Shown here: positions 35,553 through 45,027 of the stretch, in pieces
How positions within the stretch are numbered: position 1 is the first letter of the stretch
How the letters are laid out: each line of letters begins with the position of its first letter
Assembly (NCBI RefSeq): GCF_001427585.1
Contig: NZ_LMGY01000018.1
Location: 1 to 64,000 of the forward strand
Direction of reading: 5' to 3'
Source of the DNA: Pseudoxanthomonas sp. Root630
GTDB lineage: Bacteria > Pseudomonadota > Gammaproteobacteria > Xanthomonadales > Xanthomonadaceae
DNA length: 64,000 nt
Notes under the pieces: model-generated
Seen by the model: only the letters and a program-made list of their open reading frames with translations
Databases searched by the model: none
Told to the model about the DNA's origin: nothing
Position numbers and translations under genes: made by a program

Positions 35553-36476
35553 ATGACGCCGTCTTCCCCCGCGACGGTCGCCGATTACACCGTGGTGATC
35601 CCGGCCTACCGGGCCGCCGCCACGCTGGCGGATGCGCTCGACAGCGTGATGGCGCAGACCGCGCCCGCACGCGAAGTGATCGTCGTGGACGACGGGTCTC
35701 CCGACCGCGAGGACATCGCCCGCATCGTCGCCGGCTACGGCGGCCGCGTGACGCTGCTCCAGCAGGACAATGCCGGGCCGGCCGCGGCCCGCAATGCGGG
35801 CGTCCGTGCCAGCGGCGGGACGTGGATCGCCTTCCTCGATGCGGACGACAGCTGGCTGCCGCACAAGATGCAGGCGCAGCTCGCACTGGCGTCGGACCCG
35901 CGCGCGGGCCTGTTGCACGGAGGCGCCCGCGAAGACCGCCTGGCGCTGCCCGCCGACATGGGCTTCGACCTGTTGTGGCGAGGCAACCGGATCTGCACGT
36001 CGATGAGCGTCGTGCGCCGGGACATCTTCGAGCAGCTGGGCGGCTTCTTCGAGTCGCCGGAGCTGATCGGTGCCGAGGATTACAACCTGTGGTTGCGCAT
36101 CGCGCATGCGGGTTGGCGCGTGCGCGCCTGCCAGGGACTGGTCGGCCATTACACGCCGGCGGAAGGGAGCCTCACCAGCCGGATCGAGCGTTGCGCGATG
36201 GCCGAAATCCGCAACGCCAAACAGTTGGGGCGCTTGCTGGAGCTTCCCAAACGCGACGTGCGCTGGAAACTGCGCGCCATCCGTACCGATTTCGCGCGCC
36301 ACCTGATCCACGCGCGGCGCCCGCTGCCCGCCCGTCGGTTGCTGGTGCGGGCCCTGTTCGAACGGCCGACCCTGGAACGGATCGGACTGATGTCGATCAG
36401 CTATGTGCCGGCACGCCTGTTGGACATGCGCCGCCGCCTGCGCAAACGCGGGCGGCGGACGCAGTACTGCCTCTGA
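35553..36476 (+). CDS. Family 2 glycosyltransferase
   Basis: The 307-residue GT-A enzyme has YTVVIPAYRA, VVDDGSPD and DADDSW near residue 97, followed by a GAEDYNLWLRIA acceptor motif. It is a sequence relative of its upstream neighbour and may have arisen by duplication, but the C-terminal halves differ. It is last in the plus-strand group and faces the heparinase-like gene, with a gap of only 4 nt and no visible terminator. Confidence 0.9.
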   Translation: MTPSSPATVADYTVVIPAYRAAATLADALDSVMAQTAPAREVIVVDDGSPDREDIARIVAGYGGRVTLLQQDNAGPAAARNAGVRASGGTWIAFLDADDSWLPHKMQAQLALASDPRAGLLHGGAREDRLALPADMGFDLLWRGNRICTSMSVVRRDIFEQLGGFFESPELIGAEDYNLWLRIAHAGWRVRACQGLVGHYTPAEGSLTSRIERCAMAEIRNAKQLGRLLELPKRDVRWKLRAIRTDFARHLIHARRPLPARRLLVRALFERPTLERIGLMSISYVPARLLDMRRRLRKRGRRTQYCL

Positions 36477-36480
36477 AGGA

Positions 36481-38499
36481 TCAGATCTCGCTCAGCTCCA
36501 CCACGTAACCGGTGGTGCCGCCCTGCACGTCGATGCGATAGCGGGCGCCATCTTCCACGTACTTGCCGGTGCTGAAGTTCGAGTTGATCGTCGCGTTGGC
36601 CGGCTCCAGCACGCGCACGCGCAAACGGCCTGCGGTGGCTTCGCGGCTGTTCACCAGGGTGGGGGCGACCGGTACGTTCACCTGGAAGGTCGCCGTGGTG
36701 CCGCTGGTGATGCTGAAGGTGTCGCGGACGGTCAGGCGACGGTTGGCGAAGTTGAAGTTGCGCTGCCAGTTCGTCACCGCATCGGTGTTGCAGAACGCCG
36801 GCGTCAGGTTCGCATCGGCGGTGAACGAGCCGCCGCTGCCGGGATTGACCGTGAGCGTCGAGGCCCGGGTGGTGGACTCGCACTGGCGCGCCACCGTGCC
36901 GTTGCGGACGAAGCGCACCAGGTTGTGCACATCGGTGCCCCCATTGATGCCGCTGCGGCTCCAGATGTTGGCAGTGACCGCCAGCCAGTCGCCGGAGAAC
37001 AGCGTGAACGAGCCCTGGTCCTGGTGTGCGTGGCTTTCGTTGTAGGGGCCGGCGACGATGGCCAGCCACATCGCATCGCGCGTCCAGCCGGTGCGTGCGA
37101 ACAGGTGACCCGGGCCGCGTGCGTGGTAGATCAGGTCGGTGGGCGCAGCGGCCGTGCTACCCGCCGGCAGCAGGTCGTAGCGATAGTTGAAGCCCGAACT
37201 CATGCGGGTGACGGAGATGTTGTTCAGCCACCACGTCGCCTGGTTCTGCGCCACCGACGTGGTGGCCAGCGAACGCGCTTCCAGCATCAGGCGGCGATGG
37301 TAGTCGTAGAGCTCGGGAACCGAATTGCGCGACTGGTCGCCGATCGGTGCGAAGCGATCCAGCGTCGGCACCGTGGCATGGATCCAGTAGGGGATGCTGT
37401 CGGCTGCGTGGCTGTTGGCATTGGCCAGGTCCACGCCGGTGGCGTCGCGCCAGATGCGGTACAGCGAGAACAGACGCATGTGCGCGGTGCCGTAACCGGT
37501 GCCCTCGCTGCTGCCGCCGCCGGGCAGCCGGGCGAAGTAAGCCTGCAGGGCCGCCAGCTTGTTGTCGCGCAGGAAGTTGAACCAGGTGCTGTTGCCGCTG
37601 GCCAGGGCCCAGTACATCGTGGCCTCGACGAAGCTGTAGTAGTAGTTGTTGCCGGGGTTGTTGACCGACCAGCCCGACCACGGATGGCTGCGCCCGCCCC
37701 ACGTCGCGCTGTTGTAGTTCCAGACGTTCCACACGGCCTGTTCGGCGTAGGCCGACCAGCGGGTGCGCTGGGTGGCGGTGATGCTGCCGCCGCAGACCGT
37801 CATGGTGTACGCCAGATCCGAAATCATCGGGCCGACTTCCAGGTACGAGTCGCCCGACACTTCGGGTCGGCCGCCGGCGGCGATGGCGGCTTCGGCGGCG
37901 GTGACCTGCTCTTCGACCATCTGGACGGCGAGCGTGCAGTACTTGGCCTCAGGCGACAGCTGGTACATCAGGGCGGCTTCGGATGCGGCGAAACCGTAGC
38001 CGCGACTGCCGGCGACGGCGGCGTCGACCCAGCCCTTGAAGCGGGTGTAGGCCGCCGAGCTCTTGTCCACCGGCGGCACCGGCATGGGCAGGTTGACGCG
38101 GCGGGGACGCGAAGAATTGGAACTGATCCGGCCGCCGCTGCTCATGACGGGACTGGAATCGACGCCCGCGAGAAGATCGGTGCCCTGGGTGGGGAGCGAA
38201 CCCTCGCCAACGCCGGCGGAGGAGGTGGCGCCCCCTCGTTCACGCGCCCGGCGCGCGACTTTGGCGGTGGACGTGGCTCGCGTCCAGAAGCGAACGATGT
38301 TGTCGCGTCCTGTGTCGCGTAGGGTGGCGAAATCGTCCTCTGCCTGGTCCCAGGCGTCGGAGGCGAAGGCCTGGGCGCGCAGGCCGAACAGGCCGCTCGC
38401 GGCACTGGCAGCGGTAAGAGTGGTCAGCGAGGCCGCGCCCAGGAACAGGGCGAGCGGCAGGCGGCGTGCGGTACGGGGGGAAACGGACGTGCGCGACAA
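36481..38499 (-). CDS. Secreted heparinase II/III-like polysaccharide lyase, downstream copy
   Basis: The 672-residue protein begins at TTG 38499, which has CAGGAGA about 7 nt upstream. An in-frame GTG at 38529 lacks such a site. A signal peptide (about residues 1-35) and a Ser/Gly/Arg-rich linker lead to an alpha/alpha-toroid region with NPGNNYYYSFVEA and the heparinase-type block GPYNESHAHQDQGSFTLF, then a beta-sheet C-terminal domain. Family members cleave acidic polysaccharides by beta-elimination. The uronate-forming genes nearby suggest it acts on this locus's polymer, trimming or releasing it. It closely resembles the adjacent lyase at 38755. Confidence 0.85.
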   Translation of the reverse strand: MSRTSVSPRTARRLPLALFLGAASLTTLTAASAASGLFGLRAQAFASDAWDQAEDDFATLRDTGRDNIVRFWTRATSTAKVARRARERGGATSSAGVGEGSLPTQGTDLLAGVDSSPVMSSGGRISSNSSRPRRVNLPMPVPPVDKSSAAYTRFKGWVDAAVAGSRGYGFAASEAALMYQLSPEAKYCTLAVQMVEEQVTAAEAAIAAGGRPEVSGDSYLEVGPMISDLAYTMTVCGGSITATQRTRWSAYAEQAVWNVWNYNSATWGGRSHPWSGWSVNNPGNNYYYSFVEATMYWALASGNSTWFNFLRDNKLAALQAYFARLPGGGSSEGTGYGTAHMRLFSLYRIWRDATGVDLANANSHAADSIPYWIHATVPTLDRFAPIGDQSRNSVPELYDYHRRLMLEARSLATTSVAQNQATWWLNNISVTRMSSGFNYRYDLLPAGSTAAAPTDLIYHARGPGHLFARTGWTRDAMWLAIVAGPYNESHAHQDQGSFTLFSGDWLAVTANIWSRSGINGGTDVHNLVRFVRNGTVARQCESTTRASTLTVNPGSGGSFTADANLTPAFCNTDAVTNWQRNFNFANRRLTVRDTFSITSGTTATFQVNVPVAPTLVNSREATAGRLRVRVLEPANATINSNFSTGKYVEDGARYRIDVQGGTTGYVVELSEI

Positions 38500-38754
38500 G
38501 GGGGTTCTCCTGGCAAGAAAACCGCGCACGAAAGAATTGGAAGACGACAGCCCAAAGGCTGGTGGCTACCCGCTGCAGCGCCCCCTCGCTACATGCGATC
38601 CGCGCAACGGCGGGCGGATCATAACGTGAGGCTTCAGAAGAATCGGACGCCCTGGGTCACAGAAATGCGGTCTGGTTCAGGCAGCAGCAGGGGAGTTCAC
38701 CGCTATGTGATGGCCCGACACCACGCTGCGATCAGCATTGGAGTGTGATCGCCG
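38500..38754 (-). other. Gap between the tandem lyase genes
   Basis: No coding frame is supported here. On the minus strand a TATGAT-like hexamer occurs near 38620-38630, but no matching -35 box lies at the normal spacing. The stretch is more AT-rich around 38610-38760 than the flanking genes. It probably holds the promoter or leader of the downstream lyase. Confidence 0.35.
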
Positions 38755-40611
38755 TCATTTTTCGCTCAGTTCGACGGTATAGCCCTCCTGGCCACCCGCT
38801 ACGTCCACTCGCCATCCTCGACGGAACTCCTGGGCGTCGTCGTCGCTCCAGGTATGCATGCTCAGCGTGGCGTTGGCCGGTTCCAGCACGCGGATGCGCA
38901 GGCGGCCGGCGATGGCCTCATTGCCCTGGATCACGGGGCGTTCGGGCACGTTGACCTGAAAGATCGCTCGCGTGCCCGTGCCCAGGCTGAAGTCGTCGCG
39001 CACCCGCAACGTGCGGCCAGCGAAGTCGATGCGTCGCTTCCAGGACCGCAGGGCAGGGTTGTCGCGGTAGACCGGAGTCATGTCGGCGACGGCGGTCACG
39101 CCGCCGTCCGCGCGCGCGGTGACCTCCAGACGGGAGCGCGACTGCGGCATTTCGCACTGATGCACCACCACGTCGCCCCGCGGGGCGGCGCATTGCAGGG
39201 CATCCGGGTTCGCACGCTCGAAGCGCACCACGTTGTGGACGGGCGTGCCCTGCTGGATGCCGCTGTGGCTCCAGATGTTCTCGGTCACGGCCAGCCAGTC
39301 GCGCGCGAACAGGGTGAATCCGCCCTGTTCCTGGTGCGCGTGGCTCTCGTTGTAGGGGCCGGCGACAAAGGACATCCACATCGCGTCCTTGCTCCAGTCG
39401 CTGCGTGCGAACAGGTGGCCCGCGCCCTCGGCCAGGTAGACCAGCGCCGAGGGAGGCGTGCCGCCCTCACCCGCGGGAAGCAGGTCGTAGCGGCTGTTGA
39501 AGCCCTGCGTCATCCGCGGTACCGAGATGTGGTCCAGCCACCACGACGCCATCGCCTGCGCTTCGCGATCGCTCGTCAGCTGGCGGGCTTCCAGTACCAG
39601 CCGGCGGTGGTAGTCGAACAGCTCGGGAACCGAGTTGCGTGACTGGTCGCCGATAGGAGCAAAGCGATCCAGCGTGGGAACCGTGGCATGGACCCAGTAA
39701 GGGATGCTGTCGCGCGCATGCGTGCTGCCGGCAGCGAGGTCCTCGCCGGTGCTGTCCTTCCACAGGCGATACAGGCCGAACAGACGCATCTGGGCAGCGC
39801 CGTAGCCGGTGCCCTCGCGGCTGCCTCCGCCCGGGAGCCCGGCGTAATAAGCCTTCAGGGGCGGCAGGCGCCGTGTGCGCAGATCGTCCATCCAGGTCTG
39901 GCTGCCGCTCACCAGCGCCCAGTACATCGTCGCTTCGATGAAGCTGTAGTAGTAGTTGTTGCCGGGGTTGTCGACGGACCAGCCGGTCCATGCGTGGGTA
40001 CGGCCTCCCCATTCGGCGCGCGAATGGTTCCAGACGTTCCAGACCGCCTGTTCGGCATAGGCGGACCAGCGTTTCCGTTGTGCGGCGTCGATGCTCGCGG
40101 AACAGGCGTGCATCGTCATGGCCAGGTCGGCGATGCGCGGGCCCACTTCCAGATACGAGTCGCCGGAGATGGCGGGGCGCGAACCCGTCGCGATCGCCGC
40201 TTCGGCCTCCGCCACCTCTTTCTCGACCATGCGGGTGGCGAGGTCGCAATACTTCGCGCCATCGCTGAGCAGGAACATCAAGGCGGCATCGCTGGCGTTG
40301 AACGCATAGCCGGGGCTGCCGGCGACGGCGGCATCCACCCAGCCACGGAAGCGTCCGTAGGCAGGCGACTTGCGGTCGACGAAGGTCAGGTCGATCTTCA
40401 GCAGGTCGGCGCCCGCCGTCACCGGCATCGCGGGAGAGGGAGTCGGCGCGGGCGTCGCGGGCGTCGCGGCCTGTTCCGATCGCGGCGCGGGTGTGGCTTC
40501 CGGTGCATCCGCGGCCCCGCAATGGCCGATGGCCGCGGCGAGCAGGGCCAGGGTCAGCAGTACTGCGCTCGGGATGCCGTGCGTCCGCAGGGTGGAAGGT
40601 TTGGCGCGCAT
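38755..40611 (-). CDS. Secreted heparinase II/III-like polysaccharide lyase, upstream copy
   Basis: The 618-residue protein has a signal peptide (about 1-33) and a Pro/Thr/Ala-rich linker (about 35-65). Its catalytic and beta-sheet domains align almost throughout with the neighbouring lyase, including NPGNNYYYSF, SRNSVPEL, GPYNESHAHQ and the C-terminal EPANATL segment. It starts 10 nt after the outer-membrane barrel stop, so it is probably in the export operon. Substrate is expected to be a uronate-containing glycan. The 255 nt between its stop and the next lyase start suggests the second copy may have its own promoter. Confidence 0.85.
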   Translation of the reverse strand: MRAKPSTLRTHGIPSAVLLTLALLAAAIGHCGAADAPEATPAPRSEQAATPATPAPTPSPAMPVTAGADLLKIDLTFVDRKSPAYGRFRGWVDAAVAGSPGYAFNASDAALMFLLSDGAKYCDLATRMVEKEVAEAEAAIATGSRPAISGDSYLEVGPRIADLAMTMHACSASIDAAQRKRWSAYAEQAVWNVWNHSRAEWGGRTHAWTGWSVDNPGNNYYYSFIEATMYWALVSGSQTWMDDLRTRRLPPLKAYYAGLPGGGSREGTGYGAAQMRLFGLYRLWKDSTGEDLAAGSTHARDSIPYWVHATVPTLDRFAPIGDQSRNSVPELFDYHRRLVLEARQLTSDREAQAMASWWLDHISVPRMTQGFNSRYDLLPAGEGGTPPSALVYLAEGAGHLFARSDWSKDAMWMSFVAGPYNESHAHQEQGGFTLFARDWLAVTENIWSHSGIQQGTPVHNVVRFERANPDALQCAAPRGDVVVHQCEMPQSRSRLEVTARADGGVTAVADMTPVYRDNPALRSWKRRIDFAGRTLRVRDDFSLGTGTRAIFQVNVPERPVIQGNEAIAGRLRIRVLEPANATLSMHTWSDDDAQEFRRGWRVDVAGGQEGYTVELSEK

Positions 40612-40621
40612 GCGGGAGCCC

Positions 40622-41923
40622 TCAGCGATTGGAGTAGGCGACGCTCAGGTAGATGAGGTTCTGCGCGACATCCTGGCCAAACTCGGTGCTTTCGCGCTTG
40701 TAGCGCTCGGCCTGCAGTCGCGCCGTCCAGCGGGGCGCCCACTGGTACTCCAGGCTTGCGCCCACGCGCGATGTCTTGTCTTCCCGGCCCAGCTGCGTGT
40801 AGTCCAGCCGTTCCCAGGTGGCGTAGGTCCCCATCGTGAGCGCGCGCCGCACGAGCCAGTGCAGGTCGAAGCGCGAACCCCGGGTCTTCTGGTCGAATTC
40901 GTCCGAATCCACGTAGTCGCGCTTCTGCAGGTAGGGCGTCACCGAGAGGTTCACCCGGGTGGCGGTGAAGCGATATCCCAGGTCGATACCCCGGACCTCG
41001 TAAGGCGAGGCGTTCACCACCGCATCGCCGGTCAACACGTTCTCCGGGATGGTGGCTTCCGACTGGATGCCCGTCAGCGCATCGGTCGCGGTATCGGAGA
41101 ACTGGCTCGACAACGCGACGCGCAGCTGCGATCGGGGCGACATGTTCCATTCGGCGTCGGCACGCATCAACGGCTCGGATCGCGATTCGCCCTGGCGATA
41201 GTCGATGCGCGAGTAGCCGAGGTCGGCGCCCAGCTCGAAGTTCGCCAGGGTGCGTACGTAGCGTCCGTAGAGGTCGTAGCGGTTGTAGTCCCGCGCGACG
41301 ATGTCGTCGTCGAAGTCGACGCGCTGCGCCTGCAGGTTCAGGGAAAGGCGGCTGGTCGGCGACAGTTCCTTGGTCGTGCGGATCGCACCGGCCAGGCGTT
41401 GCGAGTTGAACTCGTCGGTGACTTCCGCGTCGCTGAGGACATACCGCAGTTCGGCCTGGCCATGCAGCGAGGACGTCATGTTGAAAAGGAGGGTCGGGCC
41501 CGCCGAGAAGACGTTCACCTGCTGGCGGTTGCCGGGGCCATCGGGGACCAGGGAGTCGACCGGCTGGACGGTCAGGTTGTCCTCCACCAGGAAGAACAGG
41601 CGCTGGGGAATCGCGACCCAGTTCAGGCGGCCGGAAAGCGTGCCATCGACGGTGTCGGCGAAGATGTCGTCTTCGTAGTCGCGGTACTCCGCGCGCCCGT
41701 CCAGGCTGAGTTGCAGCGCGGAGAGGTTCTCGGTGACGCTGAAGCCGACACCTGCGCGCAGGTAGCGCTGGTCGATCGGATCGGTCGGCGCCATGGTCAC
41801 GTTGCTGTTCTGCTCCATGCCAAGGTCGACCGTGTAGTCGACCCGGGCGGCGAGCGCATGGCCCGAGAGCGTGGCCAGCACGGCGGTCGTGATGGCGGAG
41901 ACGCGTAGGCGGGTGGTTCGCAT
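40622..41923 (-). CDS. Outer-membrane beta-barrel protein of the EPS export operon
   Basis: The 433-residue protein has a signal peptide ending at about residue 25 (GHALAARVDY) and then alternating hydrophobic/polar strands ending in a C-terminal aromatic-rich strand typical of outer-membrane barrels. About 16-18 strands can be guessed. Exosortase-A loci carry an outer-membrane protein at this position (TIGR03016-like), after the ATPase gene. It is expected to help polymer cross or dock at the outer membrane. ATG 41923 has AAGGAG 7 nt upstream. Confidence 0.8.
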   Translation of the reverse strand: MRTTRLRVSAITTAVLATLSGHALAARVDYTVDLGMEQNSNVTMAPTDPIDQRYLRAGVGFSVTENLSALQLSLDGRAEYRDYEDDIFADTVDGTLSGRLNWVAIPQRLFFLVEDNLTVQPVDSLVPDGPGNRQQVNVFSAGPTLLFNMTSSLHGQAELRYVLSDAEVTDEFNSQRLAGAIRTTKELSPTSRLSLNLQAQRVDFDDDIVARDYNRYDLYGRYVRTLANFELGADLGYSRIDYRQGESRSEPLMRADAEWNMSPRSQLRVALSSQFSDTATDALTGIQSEATIPENVLTGDAVVNASPYEVRGIDLGYRFTATRVNLSVTPYLQKRDYVDSDEFDQKTRGSRFDLHWLVRRALTMGTYATWERLDYTQLGREDKTSRVGASLEYQWAPRWTARLQAERYKRESTEFGQDVAQNLIYLSVAYSNR

Positions 41924-41943
41924 GCCGGTGCTCCTTGGCCGCT

Positions 41944-42711
41944 TCACGGGATTTCGTTGAACACCACGCCGGCCACCTTGTCGGCCGGGAAACTGCCGAT
42001 GGCCTTCTCCAGCTTGTCCGGCGTGACCTTTCCATAGCCGGCCACCAGCACCACGAGGTCGGCGAGTTCCGACAGGATGCGCGCGTCCGGCGAACCCAGG
42101 ACGGAGGGACTGTCCAGTACCAGGTAGCGATCGGAATATCGGCTGCGCAGCGAATCCACCATGGCGCGCATGCGGAACGAGCTGAACGCCTCGCCCGTCA
42201 TTTCGCGCTGGCGGCCGCTCGGGATCAGGCGCAGGCGCGGCACGCCGGTGCGGTAGAGGATCCGGCCCAGGTCGGCATCGCCGTCGCCGAGGTAGTCCAT
42301 CAGTCCGCCGTGGCTGGCGTCGACGCGCAGGGCCGTGTGCTGGGAAGGATGCAATGAGTCGCAGTCGATGAGCAGCGCGCTCTTGGCATCGTCGAACGCG
42401 AACGCCGCGGCCAGGTTGCGGGCGACGAAACTGCCGCCGCACCCGTTGCTGATCGGCGCCACCAGGGTGACGAAGTTGCGCTCGCCGCCGAGTGCGAGCA
42501 AGCGGGTCCGCAGATCGCGGAATGCATCGGCCTGTTCGCGGACGGAGTCGTTGCGATGGATGACGCGCCGCTCTTCGAGCTCGCGCGGGGTCAGCGCGGT
42601 GGGTTCGTCCATCAACGCCAGCGAGCGCGAGGTGTCGGCGCGGTGGGGGACACCGTGCAGTCGTTCGTTGTCGGGGGTCACGGGCTTTTCCATGGTGGCG
42701 TTCTGGGTCAT
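41944..42711 (-). CDS. CpsD/BY-kinase-like ATPase with a degenerate Walker A motif
   Basis: The 255-residue protein has the P-loop ATPase layout of EPS autokinases, but the Walker A region reads PISNGCGGSF (residues 86-95) where active relatives have G-E-G-K-S/T, so the Lys is replaced by Gly. A-prime is present as LLIDCDS (113-119), and a Walker B-like YLVLDSPS follows. The C-terminus ends at FNEIP with no tyrosine cluster, so neither ATP hydrolysis nor autophosphorylation is expected in the usual way. It may be a scaffold or regulator of the chain-length protein next to it. ATG 42711 (GAGG 8 nt upstream) is chosen over ATG 42732, which would overlap the wzz gene by 11 nt. Confidence 0.85.
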   Translation of the reverse strand: MTQNATMEKPVTPDNERLHGVPHRADTSRSLALMDEPTALTPRELEERRVIHRNDSVREQADAFRDLRTRLLALGGERNFVTLVAPISNGCGGSFVARNLAAAFAFDDAKSALLIDCDSLHPSQHTALRVDASHGGLMDYLGDGDADLGRILYRTGVPRLRLIPSGRQREMTGEAFSSFRMRAMVDSLRSRYSDRYLVLDSPSVLGSPDARILSELADLVVLVAGYGKVTPDKLEKAIGSFPADKVAGVVFNEIP

Positions 42712-42721
42712 GACGGTGGCC

Positions 42722-44311
42722 TCAGGCGGCAAGTTGCTTGAGGCCGAACGCCAGCCCGTACGCGAGTACGACCAGCATCAGGATGCCGACGCTCATGGCA
42801 TTGCGGCTGAGCTCCTGGCGGCGATCGCGCGGCGAGTAGTACGCCGGCACCACCGTCAGCAGCGGGCGGTCGGAGATCCGCTGCAGTTGCTGCGCCGAAC
42901 GGATGCGCGGGTCGAAGCGCGCGCGCAGGAAGAGCAGGCCCAGCGGGATGCCCACGGCGACCAGCAACCCGCCGATGGCGAAGTGCATGAACCGCAACCC
43001 CGTAGGCCGCAGCGGCATGGTGGCCGGATCCTGCACGCGCAGGGTCAGGCCCCGCTCCTCGCGGTCCAGCTGCATCGAGACGCGTGCGTTCTCACGCCGG
43101 CGCAACAGGTCCTGGTAGATGTCGCGGTTGACTTCGTAATCGCGGGTCAGCTCGGCCAGCGCGCTCTCGGAATCGGCGATACGGCGGCTGCGATTCAGCT
43201 CGTCGTTCAGCATCGACTCCGCGATGGCCATGCGCGACGCGGTCGCCGCCACTTCGCGGCGGGTCTGCGCCTGCTGGCTGCGCAGTTCCTGGTACAGCGG
43301 GTTCATCTGCGCCTCGTCGAACGGGCTGGCGCCCTGCGGCGCTGCCGCACGGCGGTTCTGTTCGTTGGCCATCGCCTGCTGGAGGTCGGCCATCTGGTGG
43401 CGCACGCGGACCACGTCCGGGTGCTGCTCGGTGTAGTTCAGCAACAGCCGGTCCAGTTGGCCCTGCAGCTCGAGAAGCTGCGCGCGGTAAAGACTTTCGC
43501 GCGTCTGTACGGCCGTGACCGCCGATTCGCCGGACAGTTGAGAGGCGATCGCGCCTTCACGCGAGCGCTGCTCGAGCAACGACATGCGGGTCTGCTCGAC
43601 CGTCGTCCGCAACGAACTGATGCGGGTATTGGCGTCCGTGGCGCTGCCGGGCTGGGCGTCCGTGTTGGCGGAGCGGTATTCGCGCAGCCGTTCTTCGGCT
43701 TCCAGCAGCTTCGCGTGGTAGTCCTGGACCTGCTTGTCGATGAACTCGTAGGCTTCGCGGCTTTCGCGCTCCTTCGTGGCCAGGCTCTCCTTGATGAACA
43801 TGTCGCCCAGGCGTTCGGTGACGTCGTAGGTGCGCTTGGCGTCGCTGTCGCGGTAGGTGATCTGGATCAGGTTGGGGCGCGGACTGGTGATCGCGATGCG
43901 GCCCTTGATCTGTTCCATCAGGCGGTCCTGCTCGATGGCGCTGGGCTCGTCTTCCAGCCAGCCACCGGTCTTCAAGGCATCCTCCAGCACCTTGCGGCCG
44001 TAGATCACCTGGCGGGCGATGCCGGCGCGGTCGACGACCTCGGTGGCCACGGCGCGTCCTTCCAGCAGGGGCTGGATGATGTCGCTCTCCTGCGCCAGGA
44101 TCGTGGTGGACGCGGTGTAGTTCTTGGGAAGCAGCAGCAGGCCCACCACCAGGGTGAGAAGGGCCACGGCAGCGAAGATGCCGACCAGGGCCACCCGGTG
44201 GCGACGCGCCTCGCGGAGCAGGATGGGAACCAGGTCGTTCGGCGACAGCGCAGTGGTCGGCGCAGCCGGCGCGGAATAACCACGCCGTGCGGGAAGGTTG
44301 CTCTGGCTCAT
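42722..44311 (-). CDS. Wzz/ExoP-type chain-length determinant protein
   Basis: The 529-residue inner-membrane protein has a first membrane helix at 40-61, a long coiled-coil periplasmic region (about 90-430) rich in Glu/Arg/Gln, a proline motif DPATMPLRPTG and a second helix near 450, with a further hydrophobic segment at 505-525. Such proteins set polymer length and connect the polymerase to the outer-membrane Wza pore. The size and helix pattern fit the exosortase-A-locus type (TIGR03007). Its start overlaps the Wza-like stop by one base (TGATG). Confidence 0.92.
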   Translation of the reverse strand: MSQSNLPARRGYSAPAAPTTALSPNDLVPILLREARRHRVALVGIFAAVALLTLVVGLLLLPKNYTASTTILAQESDIIQPLLEGRAVATEVVDRAGIARQVIYGRKVLEDALKTGGWLEDEPSAIEQDRLMEQIKGRIAITSPRPNLIQITYRDSDAKRTYDVTERLGDMFIKESLATKERESREAYEFIDKQVQDYHAKLLEAEERLREYRSANTDAQPGSATDANTRISSLRTTVEQTRMSLLEQRSREGAIASQLSGESAVTAVQTRESLYRAQLLELQGQLDRLLLNYTEQHPDVVRVRHQMADLQQAMANEQNRRAAAPQGASPFDEAQMNPLYQELRSQQAQTRREVAATASRMAIAESMLNDELNRSRRIADSESALAELTRDYEVNRDIYQDLLRRRENARVSMQLDREERGLTLRVQDPATMPLRPTGLRFMHFAIGGLLVAVGIPLGLLFLRARFDPRIRSAQQLQRISDRPLLTVVPAYYSPRDRRQELSRNAMSVGILMLVVLAYGLAFGLKQLAA

Positions 44312-44931
44312 CAGAAGGTACGCTCGGGGACCGTGATGACGTCGCCGGGCGACACGGTGTAGTTGGTGCTCAGGTCGCCACGATTGAGGATGCGGTCCAG
44401 GCGCACGGCGTAGGTGCGGGTTTCCTCGGGCGTCTTGCGGTGCAGGTCGGAACGGTCGGCGGCAGCGAACTCGGTGACGCCGCCAGCGGCCAGCACGGCG
44501 TCCAGCACGGTCATGCCGGGACGGTAGGGCAGGGAAACGGGCTGGCGGACGGCGCCCGTGACGCGCACGCGCGACAGGTACTCGTGGCTGCGCAGGTCCG
44601 TGAGGATCACGGCCACCTGCGGGTCGCGCACATACGTGGCGAGGCGCTCCTGGATGTCCTTGGCCACGTCCGCGGGCGTGCGCCCACCCGCCGCGACGTC
44701 GCCGACCAACGGCACGGAGATCTTGCCGTCAGGCCGCACCGGCACCGTGATGCCCAGCTCCGGATTGCGCCACACCGAGACCTGGACGATGTCGTCCACG
44801 CCGATCAGGTACGCGTCGGTGGAGAGCGTGCTGGCGGTGGGCGGTGCGGTCTCGCTGCCGGACGACGTCGCACAGGACGCCAGGAACACGGTCAGGAGGA
44901 CGGCGCCGAGGCCGGTGAAGAAGCGATTCAT
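44311..44931 (-). CDS. Wza-like polysaccharide export lipoprotein
   Basis: The 206-residue lipoprotein has a signal peptide with lipobox LASC (Cys20), a polysaccharide-export domain (YLIGVDDIVQVSVWRNPEL through GKISVPLVGDV, each block about residue 40-75) and a single SLBB domain (VTGAVRQPVSLPYRPGMTV). It would form or line the outer-membrane export pore. At 206 residues it is shorter than E. coli Wza and lacks its C-terminal helix, as in the XrtA-locus type (TIGR03027). It begins the Wza-Wzz-CpsD-barrel-lyase set. Confidence 0.9.
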   Translation of the reverse strand: MNRFFTGLGAVLLTVFLASCATSSGSETAPPTASTLSTDAYLIGVDDIVQVSVWRNPELGITVPVRPDGKISVPLVGDVAAGGRTPADVAKDIQERLATYVRDPQVAVILTDLRSHEYLSRVRVTGAVRQPVSLPYRPGMTVLDAVLAAGGVTEFAAADRSDLHRKTPEETRTYAVRLDRILNRGDLSTNYTVSPGDVITVPERTF

Positions 44932-45027
44932 CGAAGATCCCCTGTATCTGCTGATGCCCTCTACAACGGGGGCAACGGGGGAATCCGGCCAATGGAGGGC
45001 GCTCTGCGGGCGCCCGGAGCGCGGGCG

